This document shows positions 17,594-25,832 of a stretch of 64,000 nt of DNA, in pieces. The notes under the pieces were generated by a model. That model was not told the origin of the DNA and did no database searches. It was given only the letters and a program-made list of their open reading frames with translations. Origin of the DNA: Glycomyces terrestris (GTDB lineage Bacteria > Actinomycetota > Actinomycetes > Mycobacteriales > Micromonosporaceae); contig NZ_RSEB01000003.1 of NCBI RefSeq assembly GCF_003933745.1, positions 558,001-622,000 of the forward strand. The letters run 5' to 3'. Position 1 is the first letter of the stretch; every line of letters begins with the position of its first letter. Position numbers and translations under genes: made by a program.

Positions 17594-17667
17594 TCGGGTT
17601 GACAGGATTTGAACCTGCGACCCCCTCGTCCCGAACGAGGTGCGCTACCAAGCTGCGCCACAACCCG
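17594..17667 (-). tRNA. tRNA-Pro (anticodon CGG)
   Basis: On the minus strand the acceptor stem CGGGTTG (17667-17661) pairs with CAACCCG (17601-17595), the discriminator is A, and an encoded CCA follows at 17593-17591. The anticodon stem CCTCG/CGAGG encloses TTCGGGA, giving anticodon CGG. The T-loop is GGTTCAAATCC. It is intact and forms the right border of the low-GC island, as expected when an element integrates into the tRNA 3' end and restores it. Confidence 0.95.
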
Positions 17668-17792
17668 ATGTTCTGTTTTCGCGCGCACGCTGGGCGAACG
17701 CGTCGATTGGAAATGCTACCCGAACGCGGCGGGAGCCGTCGAACGGGGTCGGGGGCGCGGGGCCCGGTCACACCCGGGCCCCGCGCCCGCGG

Positions 17793-18689
17793 CTAGAAGG
17801 CCTTCGGGACGAAGGTCAGGAGGCTGGCCTCCGGGGCGCACGCGAAGCGCACCGGCGCGTACGGGCTCGTGCCCAGGCCGGCGGACACGTGCAGCCACAT
17901 GTCCTCCCACGGGTGCAGGCCCTTGACGCGCTCGCGGTCGATGCCGCAGTTGGTGACCAGGGCCCCGTAGCCGGGGACGCAGACCTGGCCGCCGTGGGTG
18001 TGGCCGGCGGCGACGAAGTCGTAGCCGTCGGCCTCGAAGGCGTCGAGGACGCGCGGCTCGGGCGAGTGGGTGAGGCCGATCGACAGGTCGGCGCTGGAGG
18101 GGACGCGCCCGGCGATGAGGTCGTAGTCGTCGAGGTCGAAGTGCGGGTCGTCGACGCCGGCGAAGTGGACGTTCATGCCCGCGACCACCTTGTCGGCCGC
18201 GGCGTTGTTCAGGTCGAGCCAGCCGCCGTCGGTGAGGACCTTGCGCAGCTCCTCGGTGGGCAGCGGCTCGCCGTACTTGTGCTCGTGGTTCTTGTTGAAG
18301 TACGTGAGCGGGTTCTTGAACACCGGCGCGTAGTAGTCGTTCGAGCCGAACACGAACGCGCCCGGGGCCTTGAGGAGGGGCCGGAGCGTCTTGGCGACCA
18401 GGTCGACCGCGCCCGGATGGGCGAGGTTGTCGCCGGTGAGGAGCACCAGGTCCGGGTCGAGCGCCGACAGGGACGCGACCCAGTGGGCCTTGCGAACCTG
18501 CCCGGGCGTCATGTGCAGGTCCGAGATGTGCAGGACCCGGATAGGCTCGGCTCCCTCGGGAAGCGCCGGCACGGCGAAGTGCCTGAGCGTGTACTGGACG
18601 CGTTCGTAAAGGGACGCGTAGGCGAGCGCCAGCGCCCCCGCGCCGACCCCGATCCCGGCTGCTGCGGCAAGTCCACGGCTGATCTTCAT
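17793..18689 (-). CDS. Metallophosphoesterase (membrane-associated, calcineurin-like)
   Basis: 298 residues from ATG at 18689 (MKISRGLAAAAG). The upstream open frame to 19022 overlaps the neighbouring gene antisense and is ignored. A short N-terminal hydrophobic segment (about 6-26) may anchor or export it. Calcineurin-like metal ligands are seen in order: HISDLH (DxH), TGDN (GDN), GSNDYY (the GNHD variant lacks the His) and GHTHGGQVC. The family of YaeI/YkuE-like enzymes cleaves phosphodiester or lipid phosphates in the envelope. It is divergent from the GatB/YqeY gene with a 25-bp gap, so the two share a promoter region. Confidence 0.88.
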   Translation of the reverse strand: MKISRGLAAAAGIGVGAGALALAYASLYERVQYTLRHFAVPALPEGAEPIRVLHISDLHMTPGQVRKAHWVASLSALDPDLVLLTGDNLAHPGAVDLVAKTLRPLLKAPGAFVFGSNDYYAPVFKNPLTYFNKNHEHKYGEPLPTEELRKVLTDGGWLDLNNAAADKVVAGMNVHFAGVDDPHFDLDDYDLIAGRVPSSADLSIGLTHSPEPRVLDAFEADGYDFVAAGHTHGGQVCVPGYGALVTNCGIDRERVKGLHPWEDMWLHVSAGLGTSPYAPVRFACAPEASLLTFVPKAF

Positions 18690-18714
18690 ACCCCCAACGG
18701 TAGATTGTCGAGAT

Positions 18715-19170
18715 ATGAGCGAGCTAAAGACCCAGTTGGAAACCGATATGCGAGCCGCCCTCAAGGCACAGGACAAGCTGACACTGGGCACGCTCCGCAT
18801 GATCATCACCGCAATTCGGAACGAAGAGGTCGCCGGCAAGTCCGCGCGCGAACTCGACGACGCCGAAGTGGTGAAAGTGCTGGTCAAGCAGGCGAAGCAG
18901 CGGCGCGAGGCCGCGGAGGCGTTCCGCGCCGGAGGCCGCGAGGACGCGGCGGCGAACGAGCTCGCCGAGGAGGCCGTCATCAAGCGGTACCTGCCGAGCG
19001 AGCTCACTGAGGCGGAAGTCACTCAACTGGTGCGCGAGGCGATCACCGAGGGCGGGTTCTCGGGCCCGAAGGACATGGGCAAGGTCATGAAGGCGATCGG
19101 CCCGAAGACGGCCGGCCGCGCCGACGGAAAAGTCGTCGCGGGCATCGTCAAGGCCGAGCTCGCCGGGTAG
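18715..19170 (+). CDS. GatB/YqeY domain-containing protein
   Basis: 151 residues, the typical full length for the free-standing YqeY family. It starts MSELKTQLETDMRAALKAQD and includes the family text LRMIITAIRNEEV, the KQRREAAEAFR helix, and the C-terminal GPKDMGKVMKAIGPKTAGRADGK-like loop, matching the tRNA-binding tail domain of GatB. The function is proposed to be tRNA-related (amidotransferase or tRNA stability) but is not settled. Divergent from the metallophosphoesterase, and followed by GC-rich inverted repeats before prfC. Confidence 0.92.
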   Translation: MSELKTQLETDMRAALKAQDKLTLGTLRMIITAIRNEEVAGKSARELDDAEVVKVLVKQAKQRREAAEAFRAGGREDAAANELAEEAVIKRYLPSELTEAEVTQLVREAITEGGFSGPKDMGKVMKAIGPKTAGRADGKVVAGIVKAELAG

Positions 19171-19203
19171 CGGCCGCAGGCGCCGCCGGGCGGCGACGGC
19201 CGC
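19170..19203 (+). terminator. Nested GC hairpin after the GatB/YqeY gene
   Basis: GCGGCCG at 19170 pairs with CGGCCGC at 19197-19203, with an inner CGCCG/CGGCG stem. It starts at the last base of the stop codon. There is no T-tract. Confidence 0.4.
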
Positions 19204-19295
19204 GGGCCGGCCCCGCAGCGCGGGCGGGCCGTGTCGTTCGCCACGGCTATCGTTGAGGGTCGGGCCCGAAGCACATTCGAACTCTTGAGGAATCC

Positions 19296-20993
19296 ATGTC
19301 CAGCCACATCTCGGCGGAGGCCGCGCGCCGCCGCACGTTCGCGGTGATCTCCCACCCCGACGCCGGCAAGTCGACGATCACCGAGGCGCTGGCGCTGCAC
19401 GGCCGCGCCATCTCGGCGGCCGGCGCCGTCCACGGCAAGGGCGACCGCAAGGGCGTGGTCTCCGACTGGATGTCCATGGAGCAGGACCGCGGCATCTCGA
19501 TCACGTCGGCGGCGCTCCAGTTCGAGTACCGCGGCTGCGTCGTCAACCTCCTCGACACGCCCGGCCACGCCGACTTCTCCGAGGACACCTACCGGGTGCT
19601 GACCGCGGTCGACGCCGCCGTCATGCTCCTGGACGCCGCGAAGGGCCTCGAGCCGCAGACGCTGAAGCTGTTCGAGGTGTGCCGGGCCCGGCGCATCCCG
19701 GTGATCACCTTCATCAACAAGTGGGACCGGCCCGCGAAGGACGCCCTCGAGCTCATCGAGGAGATCGAGACGCGCATCGGCATCAAGCCGACGCCGGTGA
19801 CCTGGCCCGTGGGCGTCGGCGGCGAGTTCCGCGGCGTCATCGAGCGCATCGGGTTCGGCGAACGAAGTGAGCGGGACGGGCGGCGCAGCGGCGAACGAAG
19901 TGAGCCGGACGGGCGGCGCAGCGGGGAATGGAAAGAAGGCCGCCGCGAGGCCGGGCCGCAGGTGCCCGGCATGGTCCGGTACGAGCGGTCCCCCGGCGGG
20001 CAGCAGTCCGCGATCGCCGAGGTCCTCGGCGAGGACGAGGCCCTGGAGCGGTTCGGGCCCGACTACGAGCGCGCCCGCGAGGAGTCCGAACTCCTCAGCG
20101 AGGTCGACGCCGACTTCGACCAGAAGACGTTCGAGTCCGGGCAGACCACGCCGACGCTGTTCGGGGCCGCGCTCGTCCACTTCGGCGTCGGGCAGCTGCT
20201 CGACCTGCTGGTGGACATCGCGCCGTCGCCGTTCCCGCGCGAGGACGCCAAGGGCGAGCCGCGCGACCTCGAGTCCGGCTTCTCCGGGTTCGTGTTCAAG
20301 TCGCAGGCGAACATGAACGCCTCGCACCGCGACCAGCTCGCGTTCATCCGGGTCTGCTCGGGCCGGTTCGAGCGCGGCATGCAGGTGACGCAGGCCCAGG
20401 GCGGTCGCACCATGTCGACGAAGTACGCGCAGACCCTGTTCGGGTCGGCCCGCGACACCGTCGACGAGGCGTGGCCCGGCGACATCGTGGGCCTCGTGAA
20501 CGCCACCGGCCTGTCCGTGGGCGACACGATCTACGCGGGCAAGGCCGTCGAGTACCCGCCGCTGCCGGCGTTCGCGCCCGAGCACTTCGGGGCGCTCCAG
20601 ATGCACGACACGTCGAAGGCGAAGCGGTTCCGGCGCGGCATCGCGCAGCTCGACGCCGAGGGCGTCGTGCAGGTCCTCTACTCCGAGCGGCGCGGCGACG
20701 CCACGCCGGTGCTCGCCGCGGTCGGCCCGCTCCAGTTCGAGGTGACCACGGCGCGGCTCCAGGCCGAGTTCGACGTGCCCGCCACGATCGACCACCTCCC
20801 GTACCAGCTCGCGCGCCTCACGGACGCCGAAGGGGCGGCGCGGCTGCGCACCGCGCCCGGCGTCGAGGTGTTCTCGCGCCCGCGCGACGGCGCGTTCCTG
20901 GTGGCCCTGCCGAACAAGTACCGCATCCAGACCATCGAGAACGACTACCCGGGCATCGTCCTCGAACCGCTCCTCGCCGGGGGCCAGGGCTGA
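19296..20993 (+). CDS. prfC: Peptide chain release factor 3
   Basis: 565 residues, a ribosomal GTPase that recycles RF1/RF2 after termination. G1 is SHPDAGKST near the N-terminus, G2 lies around RGISITSAALQFEY, G3 is DTPGHADF and G4 is NKWD, followed by the translation-factor beta-barrel and RF3-specific C-terminus (AQTLFGSARDTVDEAWPGDIVGL). It is slightly longer than usual because of a charged insertion at about residues 188-215 that includes an 11-residue tandem duplication (GERSERDGRRS / GERSEPDGRRS). The stop overlaps the rsmA start by one base (TGATG), so the two are coupled. A plausible ribosome site lies in TTGAGGAATCC just before the ATG. Confidence 0.96.
   Translation: MSSHISAEAARRRTFAVISHPDAGKSTITEALALHGRAISAAGAVHGKGDRKGVVSDWMSMEQDRGISITSAALQFEYRGCVVNLLDTPGHADFSEDTYRVLTAVDAAVMLLDAAKGLEPQTLKLFEVCRARRIPVITFINKWDRPAKDALELIEEIETRIGIKPTPVTWPVGVGGEFRGVIERIGFGERSERDGRRSGERSEPDGRRSGEWKEGRREAGPQVPGMVRYERSPGGQQSAIAEVLGEDEALERFGPDYERAREESELLSEVDADFDQKTFESGQTTPTLFGAALVHFGVGQLLDLLVDIAPSPFPREDAKGEPRDLESGFSGFVFKSQANMNASHRDQLAFIRVCSGRFERGMQVTQAQGGRTMSTKYAQTLFGSARDTVDEAWPGDIVGLVNATGLSVGDTIYAGKAVEYPPLPAFAPEHFGALQMHDTSKAKRFRRGIAQLDAEGVVQVLYSERRGDATPVLAAVGPLQFEVTTARLQAEFDVPATIDHLPYQLARLTDAEGAARLRTAPGVEVFSRPRDGAFLVALPNKYRIQTIENDYPGIVLEPLLAGGQG
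19858..19923 (+). repeat. 33-bp tandem duplication inside prfC
   Basis: Two head-to-tail 33-bp units (19858-19890 and 19891-19923) differ at one base (CGGGAC versus CCGGAC). Each encodes 11 residues, keeping the frame. The unit starts GCGAACGAAGTGAGC, a wording common in high-GC dispersed repeats, and lies in the non-conserved insertion of RF3. Confidence 0.9.
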
Positions 20994-21850
20994 TGGCGCG
21001 CCTGCTGACCTCGGGCGACATCCGGGCCCTCTCGCGGGGCCTCGGGATCACCCCCACCAAGAAGTGGGGCCAGAACTTCGTCGTCGACGCCAACACGGTC
21101 CGGCGCATCGCCGCCGCCGCGAAGCTCGACGCCGACGACGTCGTCATGGAGGTCGGCCCGGGCCTCGGCTCGCTCACCCTGGCGCTCATCGAGATCGCGC
21201 GGAAGGTCATCGCGGTCGAGATCGACCCGAAGCTCGCGCTCGCGCTGCCGACCACGGTCGCGCACCGCGCGCCGGAGGAGCACGAGCGGCTCGTCGTCGT
21301 CGAGACCGACGCCGCCCGCATCGACCCCGCGCAGCTCCCCGAGCCGCCCACGGCGCTCGTCGCGAACCTGCCCTACAACGTGGCCGTGCCAGTCGTCCTG
21401 CACGCCCTCGAGCACTTCCCGACCCTCCGCAAGGGACTCGTCATGGTCCAGGCCGAGGTCGGCGACCGGCTCACCGCCCAGCCCGGCTCCAAGATCTACG
21501 GCGCCCCCAGCGTGAAGATGGCCTGGTACGCGAAGGCCAAGCGCGCCGGGTCGGTGTCGGCGAACGTGTTCTGGCCCGTCCCGAACGTCGCCAGCGCCCT
21601 CGTCGCGTTCGAGCGCATCGAGAGCCCCGACGCGAACCGCGTCGAGGTCTTCGGCGCGGTGGACGCGGCGTTCGGTCAGCGGCGCAAGATGCTGCGCCAG
21701 TCCCTCAAGGCGTGGGCGGGCGAGGACGTCGACGCGGTGCTCGACCGGTCGGGGATCGAACCCACCAGGCGGGGTGAATCGTTGGACATAGCGGAGTTCA
21801 TCGCCCTCGCCGACGCCAAGGAGGCGCTGGGCGGGACCAGTCGGACCTGA
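20993..21850 (+). CDS. rsmA: 16S rRNA (adenine(1518)-N6/adenine(1519)-N6)-dimethyltransferase
   Basis: 285 residues. RsmA/KsgA dimethylates two adjacent adenines in the 3'-terminal hairpin of 16S rRNA during late 30S assembly. Visible are the N-terminal PTKKWGQNFVVD segment, the SAM-binding GPGLGSLT loop, EID acidic strand end and the catalytic NLPYNVAVPV motif, then the C-terminal helical domain with QRRKMLRQSLK. ATG overlaps the prfC stop by one base. ispE follows 10 bp after its stop, the common actinobacterial rsmA-ispE order. Confidence 0.97.
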   Translation: MARLLTSGDIRALSRGLGITPTKKWGQNFVVDANTVRRIAAAAKLDADDVVMEVGPGLGSLTLALIEIARKVIAVEIDPKLALALPTTVAHRAPEEHERLVVVETDAARIDPAQLPEPPTALVANLPYNVAVPVVLHALEHFPTLRKGLVMVQAEVGDRLTAQPGSKIYGAPSVKMAWYAKAKRAGSVSANVFWPVPNVASALVAFERIESPDANRVEVFGAVDAAFGQRRKMLRQSLKAWAGEDVDAVLDRSGIEPTRRGESLDIAEFIALADAKEALGGTSRT

Positions 21851-21860
21851 GGAGACCTGA

Positions 21861-22793
21861 ATGACCGGACAGACCGCTCCCGCCGCACCGCCGGTCGGCG
21901 TTTCCGTGGACGTCCCCGCCAAGATCAACCCGCACCTGGGGGTGGGCGACGCCCGCGCCGACGGCTACCACGCCCTGTCCACGGTGTACCAGGCGATCTC
22001 GCTGCACGACACCGTCACCGCCGAGCCGCGCGAGGAGCCCGGGATCGAGATCACGATCTCCGGGGAGGGCGCCGGGGAGCTGCCGACGGACGAGGGGAAC
22101 CTCGCGCACAAGGCCGCGAAGCTCGTCGCCCTCTACGCCGGGATCAAACCGGCCGTGAAGCTGCACCTGAACAAGCGCATCCCCGTCGCCGGGGGCCTCG
22201 CGGGGGGCTCCGCGGACGCGGCAGGCGCGCTCGTCGCGTGCGCGCGCCTGTGGGAGGTGGCGATCGGCGACGCCGAGCTGCACCGCCTCGCCGCGGGCCT
22301 CGGCTCCGACGTGCCGTTCTGCCTCAAGGGCGGCACCGCGATCGGCACCGGCCGCGGCGAGGAGCTGACCCCGGTGCAGGCCAAGGGGTCGTGGAACTGG
22401 GTGGTCGCCACGACGGACACGCAGATCTCGACCCCCGAGTGCTACAAGGAGGTCGACCGGCTCCGCGAGGACGGCATCGGGCGGTACTCCTCCGACGTCG
22501 GCCCGATCGTCACGGCGTTCGAGCAGGGCGCCGACGCGGACGCGCTGGCTCGGCTGCTGGTCAACGACATGGAGGCCGCGGCGGTGAGCCTGCGCCCGCA
22601 GCTCGCCTCGCTCATGCACGGCGGCCTCGAGGAGGGCGCGCTCGCCGCGCACGTCTCCGGGTCCGGGCCCACGGTCCTGTTCCTCGCCACCGACGTCAAG
22701 CACGCGGTGGCGCTGGCGCGGCGCATCCGGATGCGCGGCGGCGCCCGCAGCGTCCACCTCGCCCACGGGCCCGTGGCCGGCCCGGCCGCCTGA
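21861..22793 (+). CDS. ispE: 4-diphosphocytidyl-2-C-methyl-D-erythritol kinase
   Basis: 310 residues of the GHMP kinase family, phosphorylating CDP-ME in the non-mevalonate isoprenoid pathway. The N-terminal substrate motif VPAKINPHLGVGDARADGYH, the ATP loop VAGGLAGGSADAAGAL, and the C-terminal HVSGSGPTVLFL motif are all present. The asparagine/leucine of the usual KINL motif reads KINP. GGAGACC precedes the ATG by a few bases. The gene shares a transcript with prfC and rsmA by spacing. Confidence 0.96.
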   Translation: MTGQTAPAAPPVGVSVDVPAKINPHLGVGDARADGYHALSTVYQAISLHDTVTAEPREEPGIEITISGEGAGELPTDEGNLAHKAAKLVALYAGIKPAVKLHLNKRIPVAGGLAGGSADAAGALVACARLWEVAIGDAELHRLAAGLGSDVPFCLKGGTAIGTGRGEELTPVQAKGSWNWVVATTDTQISTPECYKEVDRLREDGIGRYSSDVGPIVTAFEQGADADALARLLVNDMEAAAVSLRPQLASLMHGGLEEGALAAHVSGSGPTVLFLATDVKHAVALARRIRMRGGARSVHLAHGPVAGPAA

Positions 22794-22946
22794 GACGCCG
22801 CGCGGACTGGTCACTGTGGCCGGGACTCGCTAGGGTGGGCGCCGGACGACCGGCCGGGGGGCCGGGGCACCGCGGGTGCGCCGTCCGGCGCGACCGGTCC
22901 CTCCACTGCGGACCGGCGCCTCTCCCGACCCTGCGAGTTGCCGCAC

Positions 22947-25721
22947 ATGACTGAGCCCGACGAGACCGTGCCGCCCGCCGCCGCGCCGCGCGCGGCCGGG
23001 CCGCTGCGGATCGGCCTGCTGGGCCCGTTCCAGGTCACCGCCGCCGGGGCGCCCGTGCCGGTCGCCGGGGGCCGGCAGCGCGCCGTCCTGGCCGCGCTCG
23101 CGCTCGCGGCGGGGCGGCCGGTGCGCAGCAGCGTGCTCGCCCGGCAGCTGTGGGGCGAGGACACGCCGTCCGCGCGGCACCGCCTCCACGCCGTCGTCAA
23201 CCGGCTCCGCCAGGCGATCGGCGCCGGGGCCGTGCGCGCCGCGGCCGGGGAGTACGCCCTGAACGTGCCGCCCGAGGCGGTCGACGTGCACCGGTTCCGG
23301 GCCCTCGCGGCCGAACGCGGGGGCGGGGCCGCCGAACTCGAGCGGCTCGACGCGGCGCTCGCGCTGTGGCGCGGCGACCCGCTGGTCGACGTCGAGGCCG
23401 AGGCGCTCGCGCTCGCGCACGTCCCGGCGCTCGTCGAGGAGCGGCTGCGCGTCGTCGAGCGCCGCGCCGACCTGGTGCTGGAGACCGGCGGCCACGCCGA
23501 GCTGGTGGGCGAGCTGAGCGAGCTCACGGCCCGGCACCCGCTGCGGGAGTTCCTGTGGTCGCGGCTCATCCTCGCGCTCCACCGCTCCGGCCGCCAGGCG
23601 GAGGCGCTCGCCGCGTACCAGCGGATCAGGACGCTCCTGGCCGACCGGCTCGGCGTCGACCCCGGCGACGAGCTCCAGCGCGCCCACCTGGCCGTGCTCC
23701 GGGCCGCGCCCGCGCCCGCCGCGCCGGTCCCCGGCGCGGTCGCGGCGCCCGCGCCGCGGCAGCTCGCCGCGGACGTCGCCGCGTTCACCGGCCGCGCCGC
23801 CGTCCTCGCCGACCTCGACCGGTTCCTCGACGGCGCAGGGGAACCGGGCCGCCCGCCGGTCCCGGTCGCGGTCGTCTCCGGCCCGGCCGGGGTCGGGAAG
23901 ACCACGCTCGCCGTCCACTGGGCGCACCGGGTCGCCGACCGGTTCCCGGACGGGCACCTGCACCTCAACCTCGGCGGGCACTGGCCGGGCGAGCCGTCGG
24001 CGGACGCGGCGCTCATGACCGTGCTGCTGTCGCTCGGCGTCCCGCCCGAGCGGATCCCGCCGGACACGGACGGCCGCTCGGCGACGCTGCGGACCGCGCT
24101 CGCGGGCCGGCGCGTCCTCATGCTCCTGGACGACGTGCGCGACGCCGCCCAGGTGCGCCCGCTCCTGCCCGGCGAGGGCAGCCTGGTCCTGGTCACCAGC
24201 CGCAACCGGCTGCGGAGCCTGCGCCGCCGCGAGGGCGCGCACCTGGTCGACCTCGAGCCGTTCACGCCCGAGGAGTCGGCCGCGCTCCTCGGCGGCGTCC
24301 TCGGCCCCGAGGCCGTCGCCGGGCACGCCGGGGCGATCGCCGAGCTCGCGGGGCTGTGCGGGCACCTGCCGCTCGCGGTCGCGCTCGCGGCCGAGCGGGT
24401 GCGCGACACCGGCGTGCCGCTCCCGGCGCTCGTGGAGGAGGCCCGGGACGGCGGCTCGCGGCTCGACGCGCTCGACGACGGCGCCGACGACGTGCGCAAG
24501 GTGTTCTCGTGGTCGTACCGGGCACTGCCGGACGCGGAGGCGGCGATGTTCCGGGCGCTGGGGACGGCGCCGGGCCCGTCGGTCGGGACCGCGGCCGCCG
24601 CGGCGCTCGCCGGGACCGACGCGCACGACGCCCAGCGCCTCCTGGAGTCCCTCGTGGACCAGAATCTGCTGCGGCGCCCGCGCCCGGGCCGGTACGAGCT
24701 CCACGACCTGCTGCGCGTGTACGCCGCCGAGCTAGCCGCCGCGGCCGGCACCGCCCCGAAGACCCTGGAGCGCCTACTCGACTGGTACACCGCCGCCGGG
24801 CTCGCGGCGCGGGCGCATCTCCAGCCGACCTCGGTCGACCCGTCCCTCGGCGCGCCCGGGGCGGGCGCGCCCGCGTTCGCGGACGCCCAGCAGGCCCTGG
24901 ACTGGTTCGAGACCGAGCACGACAACCTCATCGCGGCCGTCGGGGCGGCTGCGGACGCGGGCCTCGACCGGCACTGCTGGCGGCTCGTCCACCTGCTGTG
25001 GGCCCACCTCGACCGGTGCCGGGCCTGGCCGGAGATCGCCGCGCTCGGCGCGGCGGGCCTCGCGGCGGCGCGGCGCGCGGGCGACCGGTTCGGCGAGGCC
25101 GAGATGCTCACCATGGCGGCGAGCCTGCGCCACCTCGGCCGCTTCGAGGAGTCCATCGCGTCCCAGCGGGAGGCCCTGGAGCTCTATCGGGAGCTGGGGA
25201 GCGCCGCGGGGCAGGCGACGGTGCTGAACAACCTCGGGATGGTCTTCCGCAGCATGGGCCGGCACGAGGAGGCGATCGACCACCTGCGCCGCTGCGCCGC
25301 GCTCGACGAGGCGTCCGGGGACGCGGGCGACCTGGCGGTGTCGCTGTTCAACCTGGCCCGGTCCTATATCGACGCCGGCCGCGCGGGCGAGGCGGTCGAG
25401 GCCGCGACCCGCTCGCTCGACCTGCTGCGCGGGCTCGGGCACCGCCGCGGCGAGGGCCGCGCGATGGAGGCGATCGGGTTCGCGCACGGGCTGCGCGGGG
25501 AGCACGAGGCCGCGGCGGCGTGGCTGCGCGACGCGTCGGCGGTGTTCGCCGAGATCGGCGACCGCTGGTACGAGTCGGTGAGCCTGACGGCGCTCGGCCG
25601 GTCGCTGCGCGCGCTCGGGCGCCGGGGCGAGGCCGCGGCGGCACTGGAGCGGGCGCTGGCGCTCGCGACGGCGCTCGGCGATCCGCGCGCGGCCGAGATC
25701 CGGGCCCTGCTCGCCGAGTAG
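22947..25721 (+). CDS. AfsR/SARP-family regulator (winged helix, BTAD, NB-ARC, TPR)
   Basis: 924 residues from ATG at 22947; a TTG three codons upstream is an alternative and neither has a clear ribosome site. The order is: OmpR-like winged helix (about 25-95, with LGPFQV and RQRAVLAALALA), BTAD (about 100-245, ending YQRIRTLLADRLGVDPGDEL), NB-ARC with Walker A GPAGVGKTTLA near 312-322 and Walker B LMLLDDV, then TPRs from about 680 to the end (repeated LGRFEESIASQREAL / MGRHEEAIDHLRRC units). Family members activate secondary-metabolite or developmental genes, often under Ser/Thr kinase control. It stands alone and is followed by a strong terminator. The target is unknown. Confidence 0.93.
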   Translation: MTEPDETVPPAAAPRAAGPLRIGLLGPFQVTAAGAPVPVAGGRQRAVLAALALAAGRPVRSSVLARQLWGEDTPSARHRLHAVVNRLRQAIGAGAVRAAAGEYALNVPPEAVDVHRFRALAAERGGGAAELERLDAALALWRGDPLVDVEAEALALAHVPALVEERLRVVERRADLVLETGGHAELVGELSELTARHPLREFLWSRLILALHRSGRQAEALAAYQRIRTLLADRLGVDPGDELQRAHLAVLRAAPAPAAPVPGAVAAPAPRQLAADVAAFTGRAAVLADLDRFLDGAGEPGRPPVPVAVVSGPAGVGKTTLAVHWAHRVADRFPDGHLHLNLGGHWPGEPSADAALMTVLLSLGVPPERIPPDTDGRSATLRTALAGRRVLMLLDDVRDAAQVRPLLPGEGSLVLVTSRNRLRSLRRREGAHLVDLEPFTPEESAALLGGVLGPEAVAGHAGAIAELAGLCGHLPLAVALAAERVRDTGVPLPALVEEARDGGSRLDALDDGADDVRKVFSWSYRALPDAEAAMFRALGTAPGPSVGTAAAAALAGTDAHDAQRLLESLVDQNLLRRPRPGRYELHDLLRVYAAELAAAAGTAPKTLERLLDWYTAAGLAARAHLQPTSVDPSLGAPGAGAPAFADAQQALDWFETEHDNLIAAVGAAADAGLDRHCWRLVHLLWAHLDRCRAWPEIAALGAAGLAAARRAGDRFGEAEMLTMAASLRHLGRFEESIASQREALELYRELGSAAGQATVLNNLGMVFRSMGRHEEAIDHLRRCAALDEASGDAGDLAVSLFNLARSYIDAGRAGEAVEAATRSLDLLRGLGHRRGEGRAMEAIGFAHGLRGEHEAAAAWLRDASAVFAEIGDRWYESVSLTALGRSLRALGRRGEAAAALERALALATALGDPRAAEIRALLAE

Positions 25722-25737
25722 TCCCCCGGGCGCGGCT

Positions 25738-25768
25738 CAGGGCGCCCGGCTCATCGCCGGGCGCCCTG
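25738..25768 (+). terminator. Strong hairpin terminator
   Basis: A perfect 13-bp stem CAGGGCGCCCGGC/GCCGGGCGCCCTG with a TCATC loop starts 16 bp after the regulator stop and lies between convergent genes. Confidence 0.8.
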
Positions 25769-25832
25769 GTTCCCGCGCCCCACCCTGGCGCGTGCGGAGA
25801 TTCGGCCCCTCCGCGCGCGCCGCGGACGAGTC

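Larger units (their letters stand above)
5658..17594. mobile_element. Genomic (defence) island between integrase remnant and tRNA-Pro(CGG)
   Basis: The segment has clearly lower GC and more mixed codon use than both flanks. It starts with a dead integrase, carries DptFGH-like genes plus dcm and vsr, ends with gene fragments, and abuts the 3' end of tRNA-Pro(CGG), a usual integration target. I could not find a second copy of the tRNA 3' end near 5.5-5.7 kb, so the outer limits are approximate and the attachment sites are not proven. With the integrase broken, the element is probably fixed. Confidence 0.7.

Noticed and set aside
18690..19022. N-terminal extension of the metallophosphoesterase
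   Set aside because: It is antisense to the GatB/YqeY gene and Ser/Arg-rich; MKISRGL at 18689 is the proper start.
22811..25156. Long minus-strand frame opposite the AfsR-like gene
   Set aside because: Ser/Arg/Ala low-complexity product; the plus strand has winged helix, BTAD and NB-ARC.
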